Source of the DNA: Alteromonadaceae bacterium BrNp21-10
GTDB taxonomy: Bacteria > Pseudomonadota > Gammaproteobacteria > Enterobacterales > Alteromonadaceae
Assembly: GCA_030418115.1 (NCBI GenBank)
Contig: JAUHQD010000007.1
Location: forward strand, 62,001 to 126,000
Direction of reading: 5' to 3'
Length of the DNA: 64,000 nucleotides
The notes below the pieces were generated by a model. That model ran no database searches. It was not told where the DNA came from and saw nothing but the letters and a program-made list of their open reading frames with translations. Within the stretch, counting starts at the first letter, position 1. The number at the start of each line of letters is the position of its first letter. Positions 7,571 through 16,499 of this stretch are shown one piece after another. Both the position numbers and the translations under genes were made by a program.

Positions 7571-10501
7571 ATGAAAATGACTCTGAAAAAACAGCTTGGC
7601 GTGATGACTGCGATTGCTACCATAGCAGTGTTGCTGTTGTCCTTCATTGGTTATCTCAATAGTAGTAATACCGGTGTTGGCAGCGATAGTTACAAGAAAA
7701 TTATTCACGCCAACGAATTAACTGCCGACATTCTACCGCCACCCATGTATTTGGTGGAAATGATGATGAAAATTGAAATGTTAGGGCAAACGGTGACTAC
7801 TGACGATAGGTTGGTGGCCGATATAAAAACACTGATCAGCGATTATTTAGAGCGTGAAAAACGCTGGTTAAGTACACAGGATTTAACCCCCCAGCTAAAT
7901 AATGTTATCCAAAATGACTTGAGTAAAGTAACCCATAAACTCATTGCTGTGGTCGAAGATGAGGTCTTACCCGCCGTTCGTCGCGGTAATGCCGATGTAT
8001 TACAGAGTTATAAAGTCAAAGCCCGTGAATATTTTGAAGATCATAAACAGGTTATCGAAAAATTGGTTACCACAACCTCCGTTTATGCCGCTGACAGCGC
8101 TAACTCTGGAGAATCGACAGTAGCGGGTTATCAGCTGTGGTTCAATATATTGGCTTTTATGGCGATTTTTGCTGTGCTGGCCTCTTCGTGGATTTTTTCT
8201 CGTAAAATTTTGAATAGCTTAGGAGCTGACCCCGCCGATCTAGCCGACATAGCCTCCTCTATTGCTGCTGGCAATGCCAATGTGAATGTGCCACAAGACA
8301 CAGATGAAAAAAGCGTCTTAGCCGCATTGGGACGAGCGAGCGTTTATGTCAAAGAAAGCATTGCTGCCTCAGATAAAATAAGTGGTCAAGTCGATGCCAT
8401 TAGTCGCTCGCAAGCAGTGATTGAATTTGATTTGGAGGGTATTATTTTAACCGCCAACGATAATTTTCTAAATGCGATGGGTTATAGCCTAGAAGAGGTG
8501 CAGGGCAAACATCACAGTATTTTCGTTGAAGCCAGTGTTAAAGACAGTGAAGCTTATCGTCAATTCTGGCGCAGCCTGAAAGATGGGGAATATCAGGCAG
8601 ATGAATATAAACGTTTGGGTAAAGGTGGCAAAGAGGTATGGATCCAAGCCTCTTATAACCCCATTTTTGATAAATCAGGTCAACCTTATAAAGTGGTTAA
8701 ATATGCCACTGATATTACCAGTCAGAAATTACAGAATGCCGATTTCTCGGGACAAATTGATGCTATTGGTAAGTCACAGGCAGTAATTGAGTTTGATATG
8801 GATGGCTCAATTGTATCGGCCAATGACAATTTCTTAGGGGTTATGGGGTATTCCTTAGACGAAGTAAAGGGACAACATCACAGTATTTTTGTAGAGTCGG
8901 AGTATAAAAATAGTAACGACTATCGTTTGTTTTGGGAACGTCTGAATGCGGGGGAGTATGCTTCTGGTGAATATAAGCGTATCGGTAAAGGTGGCAAAGA
9001 AATCTGGATCCAAGCTTCCTATAACCCCATATTGGATATGAATGGTAAACCATTCAAAGTGGTTAAATATGCCACCGAGGTGACTGAGCAAAAATTACAG
9101 AATGCTAATTTCTCTGGGCAAATTGCCGCTATTAGTAAGTCTCAAGCGGTTATCGAATTTACTATGGATGGTGTTATTACTGACGCTAATGAAAATTTCT
9201 TATCGACCATGGGATATACGTTAGCGGAGATTAAAGGTAAACATCACAGTCTGTTTGTTGAGGCGGCATACCGCAGTAGTCAAGAATATCGCGCCTTCTG
9301 GGAACAGCTTAATCATGGCCAGTTCTCTAGCGGTGAATTTTTGCGCATTGGCAATGGTGGCAGTGAGGTGTGGATCCAAGCATCATACAACCCCATTATG
9401 GACCTCAATGGCAAGGCATATAAAGTGGTTAAATATGCTACTGATATTACCTCACGCAAACGTGCGGTGAATGAAATTAAACGGGTACTATTACGTTTAG
9501 CTGAAGGCGACTTAACCACTAAGATTGAACAAGAATTTGATGGAGAATTCAAAGAGCTTGGTGAAGCAATCACAGATTTTATTGAGAATTTAAGTCGAAT
9601 TATTCTACAAATTAATCAAGCGGTAAGTACCATTACCAGTGCTTCCAGTGAAATTGCCCAAGGCAATGCTGATCTATCCAGTCGAACCGAACAACAAGCC
9701 TCAAGCTTGGAAGAAACAGCATCGAGCATGGAGGAAATTACAGGAACCGTTCGCTTGAATGCAGAAAATGCTAATCAAGCCAACGGACTCGCCTCCGAAG
9801 CATCTACCGTCGCTATTGAAGGCGGAGAATTAATTCAGAAAGTAGTCGAAACCATGACGTCTATTAATGAGTCATCACAAAAAATTGCCGATATTATTGG
9901 CGTGATAGATGGTATTGCTTTTCAAACGAATATCTTGGCATTAAATGCTGCCGTCGAAGCAGCCAGAGCGGGAGAGCAAGGGCGTGGATTTGCGGTGGTA
10001 GCCTCTGAAGTGAGAACCTTGGCACAACGCTCTGCCAATGCCGCAAAAGATATTAAAGAGTTGATTTCAGACTCAGTATCTAAAATTGAAAATGGTAATA
10101 GCTTAGTTAATCGTTCCGGCGAAACCATGCAAAATGTGGTGACGTCGATTAAACGTGTTAACGACATTATGTCGGAAATTGCCGCCGCTTCAGCCGAGCA
10201 GGCAACGGGTATTGATGAAGTTGGTAAAGCGGTGATACAAATGGATGAAGTCACTCAACAAAACGCGGCATTAGTGGAAGAGGCTGCTGCTGCTGCCGAA
10301 AGCCTGCAATCGCAAGCGCAGCAGTTATCGAGTCGCGTAGCGATGTTTATTCTCGATGATGCCGCTCTAGTTGATGCTAATGTTAAACCCGCTCCAGCAG
10401 CCAAAATGTTAACTCAAGCGCCTGTTGAAAAAATGCTTAAGAAACCCACCAAGCGCGTGAAAACGGCATCACCAGAAGAAGATGAGTGGGAGAGTTTTTA
10501 G
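7571..10501 (+). CDS. Methyl-accepting chemotaxis protein with three tandem PAS domains
   Basis: A 976-residue receptor counted from ATG 7571, preceded by a GGAAAGGG-like site; an in-frame TTG at 7514 is less likely because the N-terminus from 7571 looks like a normal first membrane segment. TM1 is at about 10-30, a periplasmic part spans about 31-190 and TM2 is at about 193-213. Three PAS domains occupy about 271-392, 393-514 and 515-631, each beginning with SGQ and a DAI or AAI core and each exactly 122 codons apart. The signalling domain follows (GIAFQTNILALNAAVEAARA). The last five residues are EWESF, matching the xWxxF pentapeptide that tethers CheR and CheB. The PAS set suggests flavin, haem or redox sensing, but no cofactor is proven. 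Confidence 0.93.
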   Translation: MKMTLKKQLGVMTAIATIAVLLLSFIGYLNSSNTGVGSDSYKKIIHANELTADILPPPMYLVEMMMKIEMLGQTVTTDDRLVADIKTLISDYLEREKRWLSTQDLTPQLNNVIQNDLSKVTHKLIAVVEDEVLPAVRRGNADVLQSYKVKAREYFEDHKQVIEKLVTTTSVYAADSANSGESTVAGYQLWFNILAFMAIFAVLASSWIFSRKILNSLGADPADLADIASSIAAGNANVNVPQDTDEKSVLAALGRASVYVKESIAASDKISGQVDAISRSQAVIEFDLEGIILTANDNFLNAMGYSLEEVQGKHHSIFVEASVKDSEAYRQFWRSLKDGEYQADEYKRLGKGGKEVWIQASYNPIFDKSGQPYKVVKYATDITSQKLQNADFSGQIDAIGKSQAVIEFDMDGSIVSANDNFLGVMGYSLDEVKGQHHSIFVESEYKNSNDYRLFWERLNAGEYASGEYKRIGKGGKEIWIQASYNPILDMNGKPFKVVKYATEVTEQKLQNANFSGQIAAISKSQAVIEFTMDGVITDANENFLSTMGYTLAEIKGKHHSLFVEAAYRSSQEYRAFWEQLNHGQFSSGEFLRIGNGGSEVWIQASYNPIMDLNGKAYKVVKYATDITSRKRAVNEIKRVLLRLAEGDLTTKIEQEFDGEFKELGEAITDFIENLSRIILQINQAVSTITSASSEIAQGNADLSSRTEQQASSLEETASSMEEITGTVRLNAENANQANGLASEASTVAIEGGELIQKVVETMTSINESSQKIADIIGVIDGIAFQTNILALNAAVEAARAGEQGRGFAVVASEVRTLAQRSANAAKDIKELISDSVSKIENGNSLVNRSGETMQNVVTSIKRVNDIMSEIAAASAEQATGIDEVGKAVIQMDEVTQQNAALVEEAAAAAESLQSQAQQLSSRVAMFILDDAALVDANVKPAPAAKMLTQAPVEKMLKKPTKRVKTASPEEDEWESF

Positions 10502-10515
10502 CTAGAGGTTGCTAA

Positions 10516-11346
10516 GTGGCTACTATTGGAGAAGGTAAAGAATTTACTTTTGGCCGAGCTGAGTTCGATAAGATACGTAAAATTTTGTATCAGAAAACGG
10601 GTATTCAGCTGGCTGAAAGTAAAGACTCGATGGTGTATAGCCGCCTAGCACGGAGGCTAAGAGCATTAAAAATAGCGACCTTCGCCGAATACTTGCTGTT
10701 TTTAAAACGCACGCCAGAGGAGGAACAGTCGTTTATTAATGCACTCACCACCAATTTAACCTCGTTTTTTCGTGAGCATCATCACTTTCCTATTTTGTCT
10801 GACTTCTTATTGCGGGCGTCGGCGCCGGTAAAAATTTGGTGCGCTGCGAGTAGCTCTGGTGAGGAACCCTATTCCATCGCCATGACTGTGGCAGAAACGT
10901 TTGGACGTTTTGACCCGCCGGTAGAAATTATTGCCTCGGATGTCGATAGTACGGTTTTGCAAAAAGCCCAAGCTGGGATTTATACGCTGGAAAACATTCA
11001 GGGATTATCCCATGAGCAACGAAAACGTTTTTTCCATCGCGGGGTTGGCAGTAATGCAGGCAAGGTGCGGGTGGTGCCTGAACTCAAGAAAATGGTGGAA
11101 TTTCGGCAGATTAATCTAACCCATCAGCAATGGGGCTTAAGGGCGCCCATTGATATCATATTTTGTCGTAATGTGATGATCTATTTTGATAAACCAACGC
11201 AAATTAGGATTTTAGCAAGGATGGTTGAACTCATGCCGCAATCAGGTTTATACATAGCAGGCCACTCGGAAACCTTTGGTACAGCTGGACATATAGTGAA
11301 GCCTATTGGTAAAACTGTGTATAAGCCAGTAAAGGAGGGGAAATGA
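10516..11346 (+). CDS. cheR: Chemotaxis receptor methyltransferase CheR
   Basis: A 276-residue S-adenosylmethionine-dependent protein-glutamate methyltransferase that methylates MCPs during adaptation. The helical N-terminal domain (residues 1-90) is followed by the Rossmann-type catalytic domain with IWCAASSSGEEPYSIAM, the ASDVDSTVL acidic strand and IIFCRNVMIYF, all hallmarks of CheR. It starts at GTG 10516, after AGAGGT. Its substrate is likely the triple-PAS MCP just upstream, whose C-terminus fits a CheR-docking peptide. The stop overlaps the start of cheD (ATGA), so the two are translationally coupled. Confidence 0.95.
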   Translation: MATIGEGKEFTFGRAEFDKIRKILYQKTGIQLAESKDSMVYSRLARRLRALKIATFAEYLLFLKRTPEEEQSFINALTTNLTSFFREHHHFPILSDFLLRASAPVKIWCAASSSGEEPYSIAMTVAETFGRFDPPVEIIASDVDSTVLQKAQAGIYTLENIQGLSHEQRKRFFHRGVGSNAGKVRVVPELKKMVEFRQINLTHQQWGLRAPIDIIFCRNVMIYFDKPTQIRILARMVELMPQSGLYIAGHSETFGTAGHIVKPIGKTVYKPVKEGK

Positions 11347-11963
11347 GTCTAATTTCTTCTGGGTCTAATTCCGCTGGTTTTTCACCTAATCGCTATTTTG
11401 ATCGTCACTTTGCTTGTGATGCAGTGAAAATATTGCCCGGTGAATATTATGCCACCACGGACGATACCCTGATTGTGACGGTGTTAGGCTCTTGCGTCTC
11501 AGTGTGCTTACGAGATCCTAAGTTGAAAATTGGCGGTATGAATCATTTTTTGCTACCCAATGATGATTCTGCGGCTATCTCGTCGGTATCAGAATCAGCC
11601 CGCTATGGTGTGTTTGCCATGGAGTTATTGATTAATCAAATGTTTAAATTGGGCGCGAGTAAAAACAGCTTGGAAGCCAAAATATTTGGTGGTGGTAATG
11701 TGTTAAGAGGACTCACTCTTAATAGCGTGGGGGAACGTAATGCGGAGTTTGTGGTTGATTATTTAAACGCTGAGCACATTCCCATATTGGCCAGTGACTT
11801 GTTAGATCAGTATCCGCGTAAGGTATATTTTTTCCCTAATACAGGCAAAGTATTAGTCAGAAAAATTAAATCGCTGCATAACAGCACTATCATGGATCGT
11901 GAAAGCGAATATCGCATGCGCATCCGCCAGACTAAGGCTAGCGGCGATGTTGACTTGTTTTGA
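11343..11963 (+). CDS. cheD: Chemoreceptor glutamine deamidase CheD
   Basis: A 206-residue CheD. Known CheD proteins deamidate specific glutamines on MCPs to glutamate, making them methylatable. The catalytic cysteine is in VLGSCVSVCLRD and the histidine in GGMNHFLLP; a glycine-rich FGGGNVLRG strand follows, as in the family. It overlaps the cheR stop by four bases and precedes cheB by 16 bases. Presence of CheD with CheR and CheB gives the cluster a complete adaptation set. The N-terminal 30 residues extend slightly beyond the conserved core. Confidence 0.94.
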   Translation: MSLISSGSNSAGFSPNRYFDRHFACDAVKILPGEYYATTDDTLIVTVLGSCVSVCLRDPKLKIGGMNHFLLPNDDSAAISSVSESARYGVFAMELLINQMFKLGASKNSLEAKIFGGGNVLRGLTLNSVGERNAEFVVDYLNAEHIPILASDLLDQYPRKVYFFPNTGKVLVRKIKSLHNSTIMDRESEYRMRIRQTKASGDVDLF

Positions 11964-11979
11964 GGGATTAATTGAATAA

Positions 11980-13029
11980 ATGAACATAAAAGTACTTATT
12001 GTCGATGATTCGGCATTGATCCGCAGTTTATTAACCGAAATCATTAATTCTGAACCAAGCCTTGAGGTAGTGGGTGCCGCCCCCGATGCCTATGTCGCTA
12101 GGGATATGGTTAATCTATATACACCGGATGTCATCACCCTTGATATTGAAATGCCTAAAGTAGACGGCTTAACCTTTTTAGAAAAATTAATGAAGGCTAG
12201 ACCAACACCGGTGGTGATGATCTCCACATTAACCGAAAAAGGCGCAGAGGCTACCTTAAAAGCACTGGAGTTAGGGGCCGTTGACTATATTGCTAAACCT
12301 AAATTAGGTGTGGCACAAGGTATAGAAGACTACCGTACGCTGATTATTGATAAAATTCGACTGGCAGCGCAGGCCAAAGTACGAGCACTTAAGAAACGCG
12401 TGATTGCTCCTCATATTAAACCGTTAAATTTACAAGGAACCGAACGTATTATTGCCATTGGTGCCTCTACTGGCGGCACCGAAGCCATTAAAACCGTATT
12501 AATGAACTTGCCTGCCAATTCACCCGCCGTGGTTATTACTCAACATATGCCACCGGGCTTCACTACTACCTTTGCAAATAGGTTAAATACGTTGTGCAAA
12601 ATTAATGTTCAAGAGGCACATGGGGGTGAACGGCTGCTGCCAGGAACCGCTTATTTGGCCCCAGGCACCCATCATTTAGAAGTGATTAAAAGTGGCGCGG
12701 ATTATCGATTACAGCTCTCGGATGCTGGGCGTATGAGTGGTCATAAACCTTCTGTTGATATGATGTTTTTGTCCTTGGCAAAATGGTCTGGTAAGAATTC
12801 TGTGGCGGTTATTTTAACCGGCATGGGCAAGGATGGCGCGCAAGGGATGTTTGAATTACACAAACAAGGTGCTTACACCATTGCTCAAAGTGAAGAAAGT
12901 TGCGTGGTATTTGGCATGCCCAAAGAAGCGATTAAATGCGGTGGTGTTGATAAAATAGTCGACCTCGATAATGTGGCATCAGCGGTGTTATCTCATCTAC
13001 AACAAACTCAAGCCGGCTCGCGACTGTAG
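11980..13029 (+). CDS. cheB: Chemotaxis methylesterase CheB
   Basis: A 349-residue response regulator with methylesterase output. The receiver (about 1-120) has Asp9-Asp10 and phospho-acceptor Asp55 (LDIEMPKVDG). The catalytic domain (about 155-340) holds the Ser of IGASTGGTEAI, the His of TQHMPPGFT and the Asp of TGMGKDGAQGM, forming the known Ser-His-Asp triad. It removes methyl groups from MCP glutamates after phosphorylation by CheA. It is the last gene of the operon and meets the diguanylate cyclase gene tail to tail with only 15 bases between. Confidence 0.95.
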   Translation: MNIKVLIVDDSALIRSLLTEIINSEPSLEVVGAAPDAYVARDMVNLYTPDVITLDIEMPKVDGLTFLEKLMKARPTPVVMISTLTEKGAEATLKALELGAVDYIAKPKLGVAQGIEDYRTLIIDKIRLAAQAKVRALKKRVIAPHIKPLNLQGTERIIAIGASTGGTEAIKTVLMNLPANSPAVVITQHMPPGFTTTFANRLNTLCKINVQEAHGGERLLPGTAYLAPGTHHLEVIKSGADYRLQLSDAGRMSGHKPSVDMMFLSLAKWSGKNSVAVILTGMGKDGAQGMFELHKQGAYTIAQSEESCVVFGMPKEAIKCGGVDKIVDLDNVASAVLSHLQQTQAGSRL

Positions 13030-13044
13030 GAGGGAGATTGTATT

Positions 13045-14712
13045 CTAGTTAGCCGATTTCTGCGCCAATTGGGTATTATTTCGTCCCAGTCTTTTTGCTT
13101 CATATAAGGCTTTATCTGCCCCTATGACGATGTCTTTTAGGTCTTTGTAGTCATTTGAGCTGGCGATACCTGCACTAAAGGTGACATTGAAGCTTTTATT
13201 TTCGTGCTTGAAGTTTATTGACTGCAAGGCTTCGCGAATGTGGTCAATTTTTAGTTTTACCACATCTAAGTTTGCATCAGGAAACACTAACATAAACTCT
13301 TCACCACCATAACGGCCAACATAATCGGTCTGGCGCACGTGTTGTAATAATAATTGCCCTAGGCCCATCAACACTTTATCTCCCGCAGAGTGACCATAGG
13401 TATCGTTGACTTTTTTGAAGTAGTCTAAATCCACCATCGCTACAATCGCAGGTACGCCGCGACGATTACCTTGTAGCACGGAATTTTGTGCGGCTTCCAT
13501 AATTTGCCCATGATTTAATAAACCGGTCAAACTATCGCGGCTGGTTAAGTAGCGCAAAGATTTCCCGCGCATTAACCGACTAGTGATTTGTTTGACTAGC
13601 ATATCGGGGGGCATGTTTTTTGGTAAAACATCGTCACAGCCAATTTCAAGTATATCGATCTTGGTTTCAATGGTGTTCTCAGAGGTTAAAAATACGATGG
13701 GGATCGAGTTATATTTCTCTAAATGACGAATGATTTTCGCCAGCTCAAAACCATTCACTTCTGGCATAAATAAGTCTAAAAGGAATATGTCAGGCTCGAA
13801 CTCTTCCAGTGCCTTTAATAATTCTTTGGGATCCACCACTACCATCACATCCATGCCATAAGCTTCTAAAGTGGATTTGAAATAACTAGCCACAGACTGC
13901 TGATCATCCACTAAGCATATTTTTGAGGGACGCACTAAATCCATTTGTAAAGCATGGCGAATTTTAGCCACTAGTCCGGTGATTTGGTATGGTTTGACTA
14001 CATAATCAGTGACATTGGCTCGCACCGCACTTAAGCGGGTTTCAAAGTTATTGTGAGCGGTAACTATAAACGTTTTAATATCTTTAGCTTCAAGCTCTTT
14101 AGCGTAGTCAAACACATGTTCCACGGAACATTCAGGCATCATCAGGTCAAGCATTACAATATGCGGTGGTGATTCTTCAATGTTAGGTTTTGCTTGGGAT
14201 AAGGATTGAAAATAACGGACATTAAAGCTGAACTCGGCCAGTAGTTTCTGCATTAATTGGCCTGCTGAAGTTTCGTCGTCGATCACAACAATATTGACTT
14301 CATTGGCACGCAAAGTTGGTTGTAGGTTTTTAGCAATTCGTTGGTCGGATATGCTGACCTCTTGTGGTTGCTGATTGTTATTTAACAAGGCTTCTTGGCT
14401 TTGGGTTAATTGAATAAAGGCTTGTTCGAGCAGGGCCATATTGTCCTGATTTGGCCCTTTTTCGTTTACAGACAAGTCTTTCAACACTTTTTCACAATCA
14501 CTAAAAGCATTACTGATGTCAGTGTAACCTAAAGTGCCACTAGAGCCTTTTAGGCTGTGTAATTCAAAAGCACATTTTTTACAGTCGTCCAAGTTCCATG
14601 TATGGGATAAACTATTCCACAACGCAAAAATTTCATCTAGCTTTTCAGGTAACGTTAATATAAATAGCTGCCGAAGTTCTTTTAATTTTGCTTCAAATTG
14701 TTGATTAGCCAT
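13045..14712 (-). CDS. Hpt-REC-REC-GGDEF diguanylate cyclase
   Basis: A 555-residue multidomain signalling protein. An N-terminal Hpt domain has the phospho-acceptor His in ELHSLKGSSGT (about residue 50). Two receivers follow, with Asp in VMLDLMMPE (about 190) and in IFLLDLFMPEVNG (about 310). The C-terminal GGDEF domain (about 390-550) has the active-site sequence GGEEF and, five residues ahead, RQTD, an RxxD-type inhibitory I-site. It should therefore make cyclic di-GMP with product feedback. The Hpt and receivers could accept phosphate from CheA, which is inferred from the convergent neighbour position. It is transcribed opposite to the chemosensory operon and may have its own promoter in the 14713-15001 gap. 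Confidence 0.92.
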   Translation of the reverse strand: MANQQFEAKLKELRQLFILTLPEKLDEIFALWNSLSHTWNLDDCKKCAFELHSLKGSSGTLGYTDISNAFSDCEKVLKDLSVNEKGPNQDNMALLEQAFIQLTQSQEALLNNNQQPQEVSISDQRIAKNLQPTLRANEVNIVVIDDETSAGQLMQKLLAEFSFNVRYFQSLSQAKPNIEESPPHIVMLDLMMPECSVEHVFDYAKELEAKDIKTFIVTAHNNFETRLSAVRANVTDYVVKPYQITGLVAKIRHALQMDLVRPSKICLVDDQQSVASYFKSTLEAYGMDVMVVVDPKELLKALEEFEPDIFLLDLFMPEVNGFELAKIIRHLEKYNSIPIVFLTSENTIETKIDILEIGCDDVLPKNMPPDMLVKQITSRLMRGKSLRYLTSRDSLTGLLNHGQIMEAAQNSVLQGNRRGVPAIVAMVDLDYFKKVNDTYGHSAGDKVLMGLGQLLLQHVRQTDYVGRYGGEEFMLVFPDANLDVVKLKIDHIREALQSINFKHENKSFNVTFSAGIASSNDYKDLKDIVIGADKALYEAKRLGRNNTQLAQKSAN

Positions 14713-15001
14713 TGCTCACCATGATTTTATCTATTCCCTGCATTCATTAAAGTGTCGTTACTTCACTGCTCATAAAAACGGTGAGCCAATTTTGAAGTGT
14801 AAAAATAAACTACAAAAATCATATGCATAAGTGTAGTGCAACAAAAAATAACTGCACAACAGAACCATTAAATTATAAAAAGACTGACCAATGAGCTAGT
14901 GAAATATCGCGCTAGAGTGCGCAGACATTGATGGGGATTATGTCACAGCCCGAATTACTGAATGCAGGGAGCCGGATCTGAAATAGCATGTGGGTAGCCA
15001 G

Positions 15002-15187
15002 TTACTTCAAATTTTCAATTTCCGTTACTACTTTTTGTGTCAGTTTCACCCGCCCTTGTTTTACTAAAGCATCCCGTAACACGTATTCAATTTGCGCATT
15101 AAGGCTACGAATATCATCGTCCGCCCAGCGCTGCATGGCCGCCAGTACATCGGCATTTATTCGTAATGGATACGCTTTTTTTGACAA
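15002..15187 (-). CDS. Arc-like ribbon-helix-helix DNA-binding protein
   Basis: A 61-residue basic protein with an N-terminal strand PLRINADVLAAMQRWA followed by two helices, including SLNAQIEYVLRDAL, the pattern of Arc/MetJ-type ribbon-helix-helix repressors. It starts at TTG 15187, just after a good GAGGAG site. It is the last gene of a small leftward operon with the frameshifted DUF4177 gene and the SPFH gene. It may regulate that operon, but no operator was identified. Confidence 0.75.
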   Translation of the reverse strand: MSKKAYPLRINADVLAAMQRWADDDIRSLNAQIEYVLRDALVKQGRVKLTQKVVTEIENLK

Positions 15188-15209
15188 AATAACTCCTCAG
15201 TGTGACTGG

Positions 15210-15406
15210 TTATTTAGCTCGCTTGAAAATGGCGCCACCAGTGACTTTAAATATGCCGCTGGCGGCAGGTAGCTTACATTCTACTAATTCCCAGCCATTA
15301 CGACCCAGATCATTTAGCATGGCTTCATTGGCAGTAAGTTTGGCTGATTGTTGATAAAGCTCTTAGGTTGGGTATTAAGCTCAACGACTTTATATTCCCA
15401 TTGCAT
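15210..15406 (-). pseudogene. DUF4177-like small protein gene with a one-base frameshift
   Basis: Read leftward, ATG at 15406 opens MQWEYKVVELNTQPK, the typical start of DUF4177 proteins. The family-like continuation (LYQQSAKL, then NDLGRNGWELVECKLP and GGAIFKRAK, stop at 15210) is in another frame. The whole span is 197 bases, one short of 66 codons, so a single missing base near 15358-15363 explains the break; CCTAAGAGCTTTAT would read through if it were CCTAAGGAGCTTTAT. As written the upstream frame ends after about 31 codons. It may be a recent mutation, a programmed shift or an assembly error. It sits between the SPFH gene and the ribbon-helix-helix gene in one orientation. Its function is unknown. 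Confidence 0.72.
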
Positions 15407-15427
15407 GCTGATATCCCTTATTTGCGA

Positions 15428-16279
15428 TTAGTACAAACTACCAGTATTGACTATAGGTTGCGTTGCTTTGTCGCCACACAGTACCACCAACAAATTACTG
15501 ACCATGGCGGCTTTGCGTTCTTCGTCTAAATCTACTACTCCTTTTTCTTTGAGTTTATCTAACGCTAGTTCTACCATGCCCACCGCACCTTCAACAATTT
15601 TGGTTCGCGCGGCAATAATCGCCGTAGCTTGCTGACGTTGCAACATTGCATGGGCAATTTCTGGCGCATAGGCTAAATGGCTAATACGCGCTTCGTGTAC
15701 GGTAACACCGGCTTTGCCTAAGCGATCTTGAATTTCACGCTGTAACGCATCAGAAATTTGTTGTGGGTGACTACGTAGTGCTACGCCATCTTCATCTTGG
15801 GGATCATAAGCATAGCTGCTGGCCATATTGCGTAGTGCCGATTCGCTTTGAATATTCACAAAACTTTCGAAATCATCTACTTCAAACATCGCTTCTGCGG
15901 TATCAGTTACCGCCCAGACGACAATAGTTGCAATTTCTATGGGGTTACCTAAGTTGTCGTTGACCTTAATTTTACCACTTTCGAAGTTGCGCATTCTCAG
16001 TGACACCGCTTTACGCATAAAAAGTGGAATAGTCCAACGTAAGCCATTGCGCTTTTCGGTACCCACGTAACTGCCAAACAAGGTCATGACCTTGCCTTGA
16101 TTTGGCTGCACCATAAAAAATCCAGCCCAACAAACTAGCACTAACAACGAGGTAATACCGGTAATGACTTGCATGGTTCCCGTCAAAAACAAATAAGCTA
16201 ACAGAATTTGTAAACCCGGTAGCACCAGAAAAAAAGCCAAATAACCGTTTAATGAAAACCCTTGTTTTTCGCTAACCAT
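15428..16279 (-). CDS. SPFH/band-7 domain membrane protein
   Basis: A 283-residue protein with two N-terminal hydrophobic segments (about residues 9-52) followed by an SPFH domain: [21 protein letters not shown], then [18 protein letters not shown] and [14 protein letters not shown]. The helical tail carries [20 protein letters not shown] and repeated Ala/Glu-rich heptads typical of SPFH oligomers. Family members form ring-like membrane scaffolds and influence membrane microdomains or proteases; the specific role here is unknown. It is the first gene of a leftward set with a DUF4177-like gene and a ribbon-helix-helix regulator. Confidence 0.85.
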   Translation of the reverse strand: MVSEKQGFSLNGYLAFFLVLPGLQILLAYLFLTGTMQVITGITSLLVLVCWAGFFMVQPNQGKVMTLFGSYVGTEKRNGLRWTIPLFMRKAVSLRMRNFESGKIKVNDNLGNPIEIATIVVWAVTDTAEAMFEVDDFESFVNIQSESALRNMASSYAYDPQDEDGVALRSHPQQISDALQREIQDRLGKAGVTVHEARISHLAYAPEIAHAMLQRQQATAIIAARTKIVEGAVGMVELALDKLKEKGVVDLDEERKAAMVSNLLVVLCGDKATQPIVNTGSLY

Positions 16280-16499
16280 AATAAAATCCTTAATGCATAT
16301 GTGATATCAAAGTGATGTCAATATAGTGTCATATTGTTCTGTGATCAAGCAATTGCTAATTTTTTATCCTTAGATATCAACTCTACTATTGCATAACGCT
16401 TTGTGCGGCTTTACATTGCGGGTTCATTGAAAAATTATCTCACTCTCCGGTGTGGCTGAACTGAAACTGCTGAGTCACCCTCAATATTAAGGAAACATT

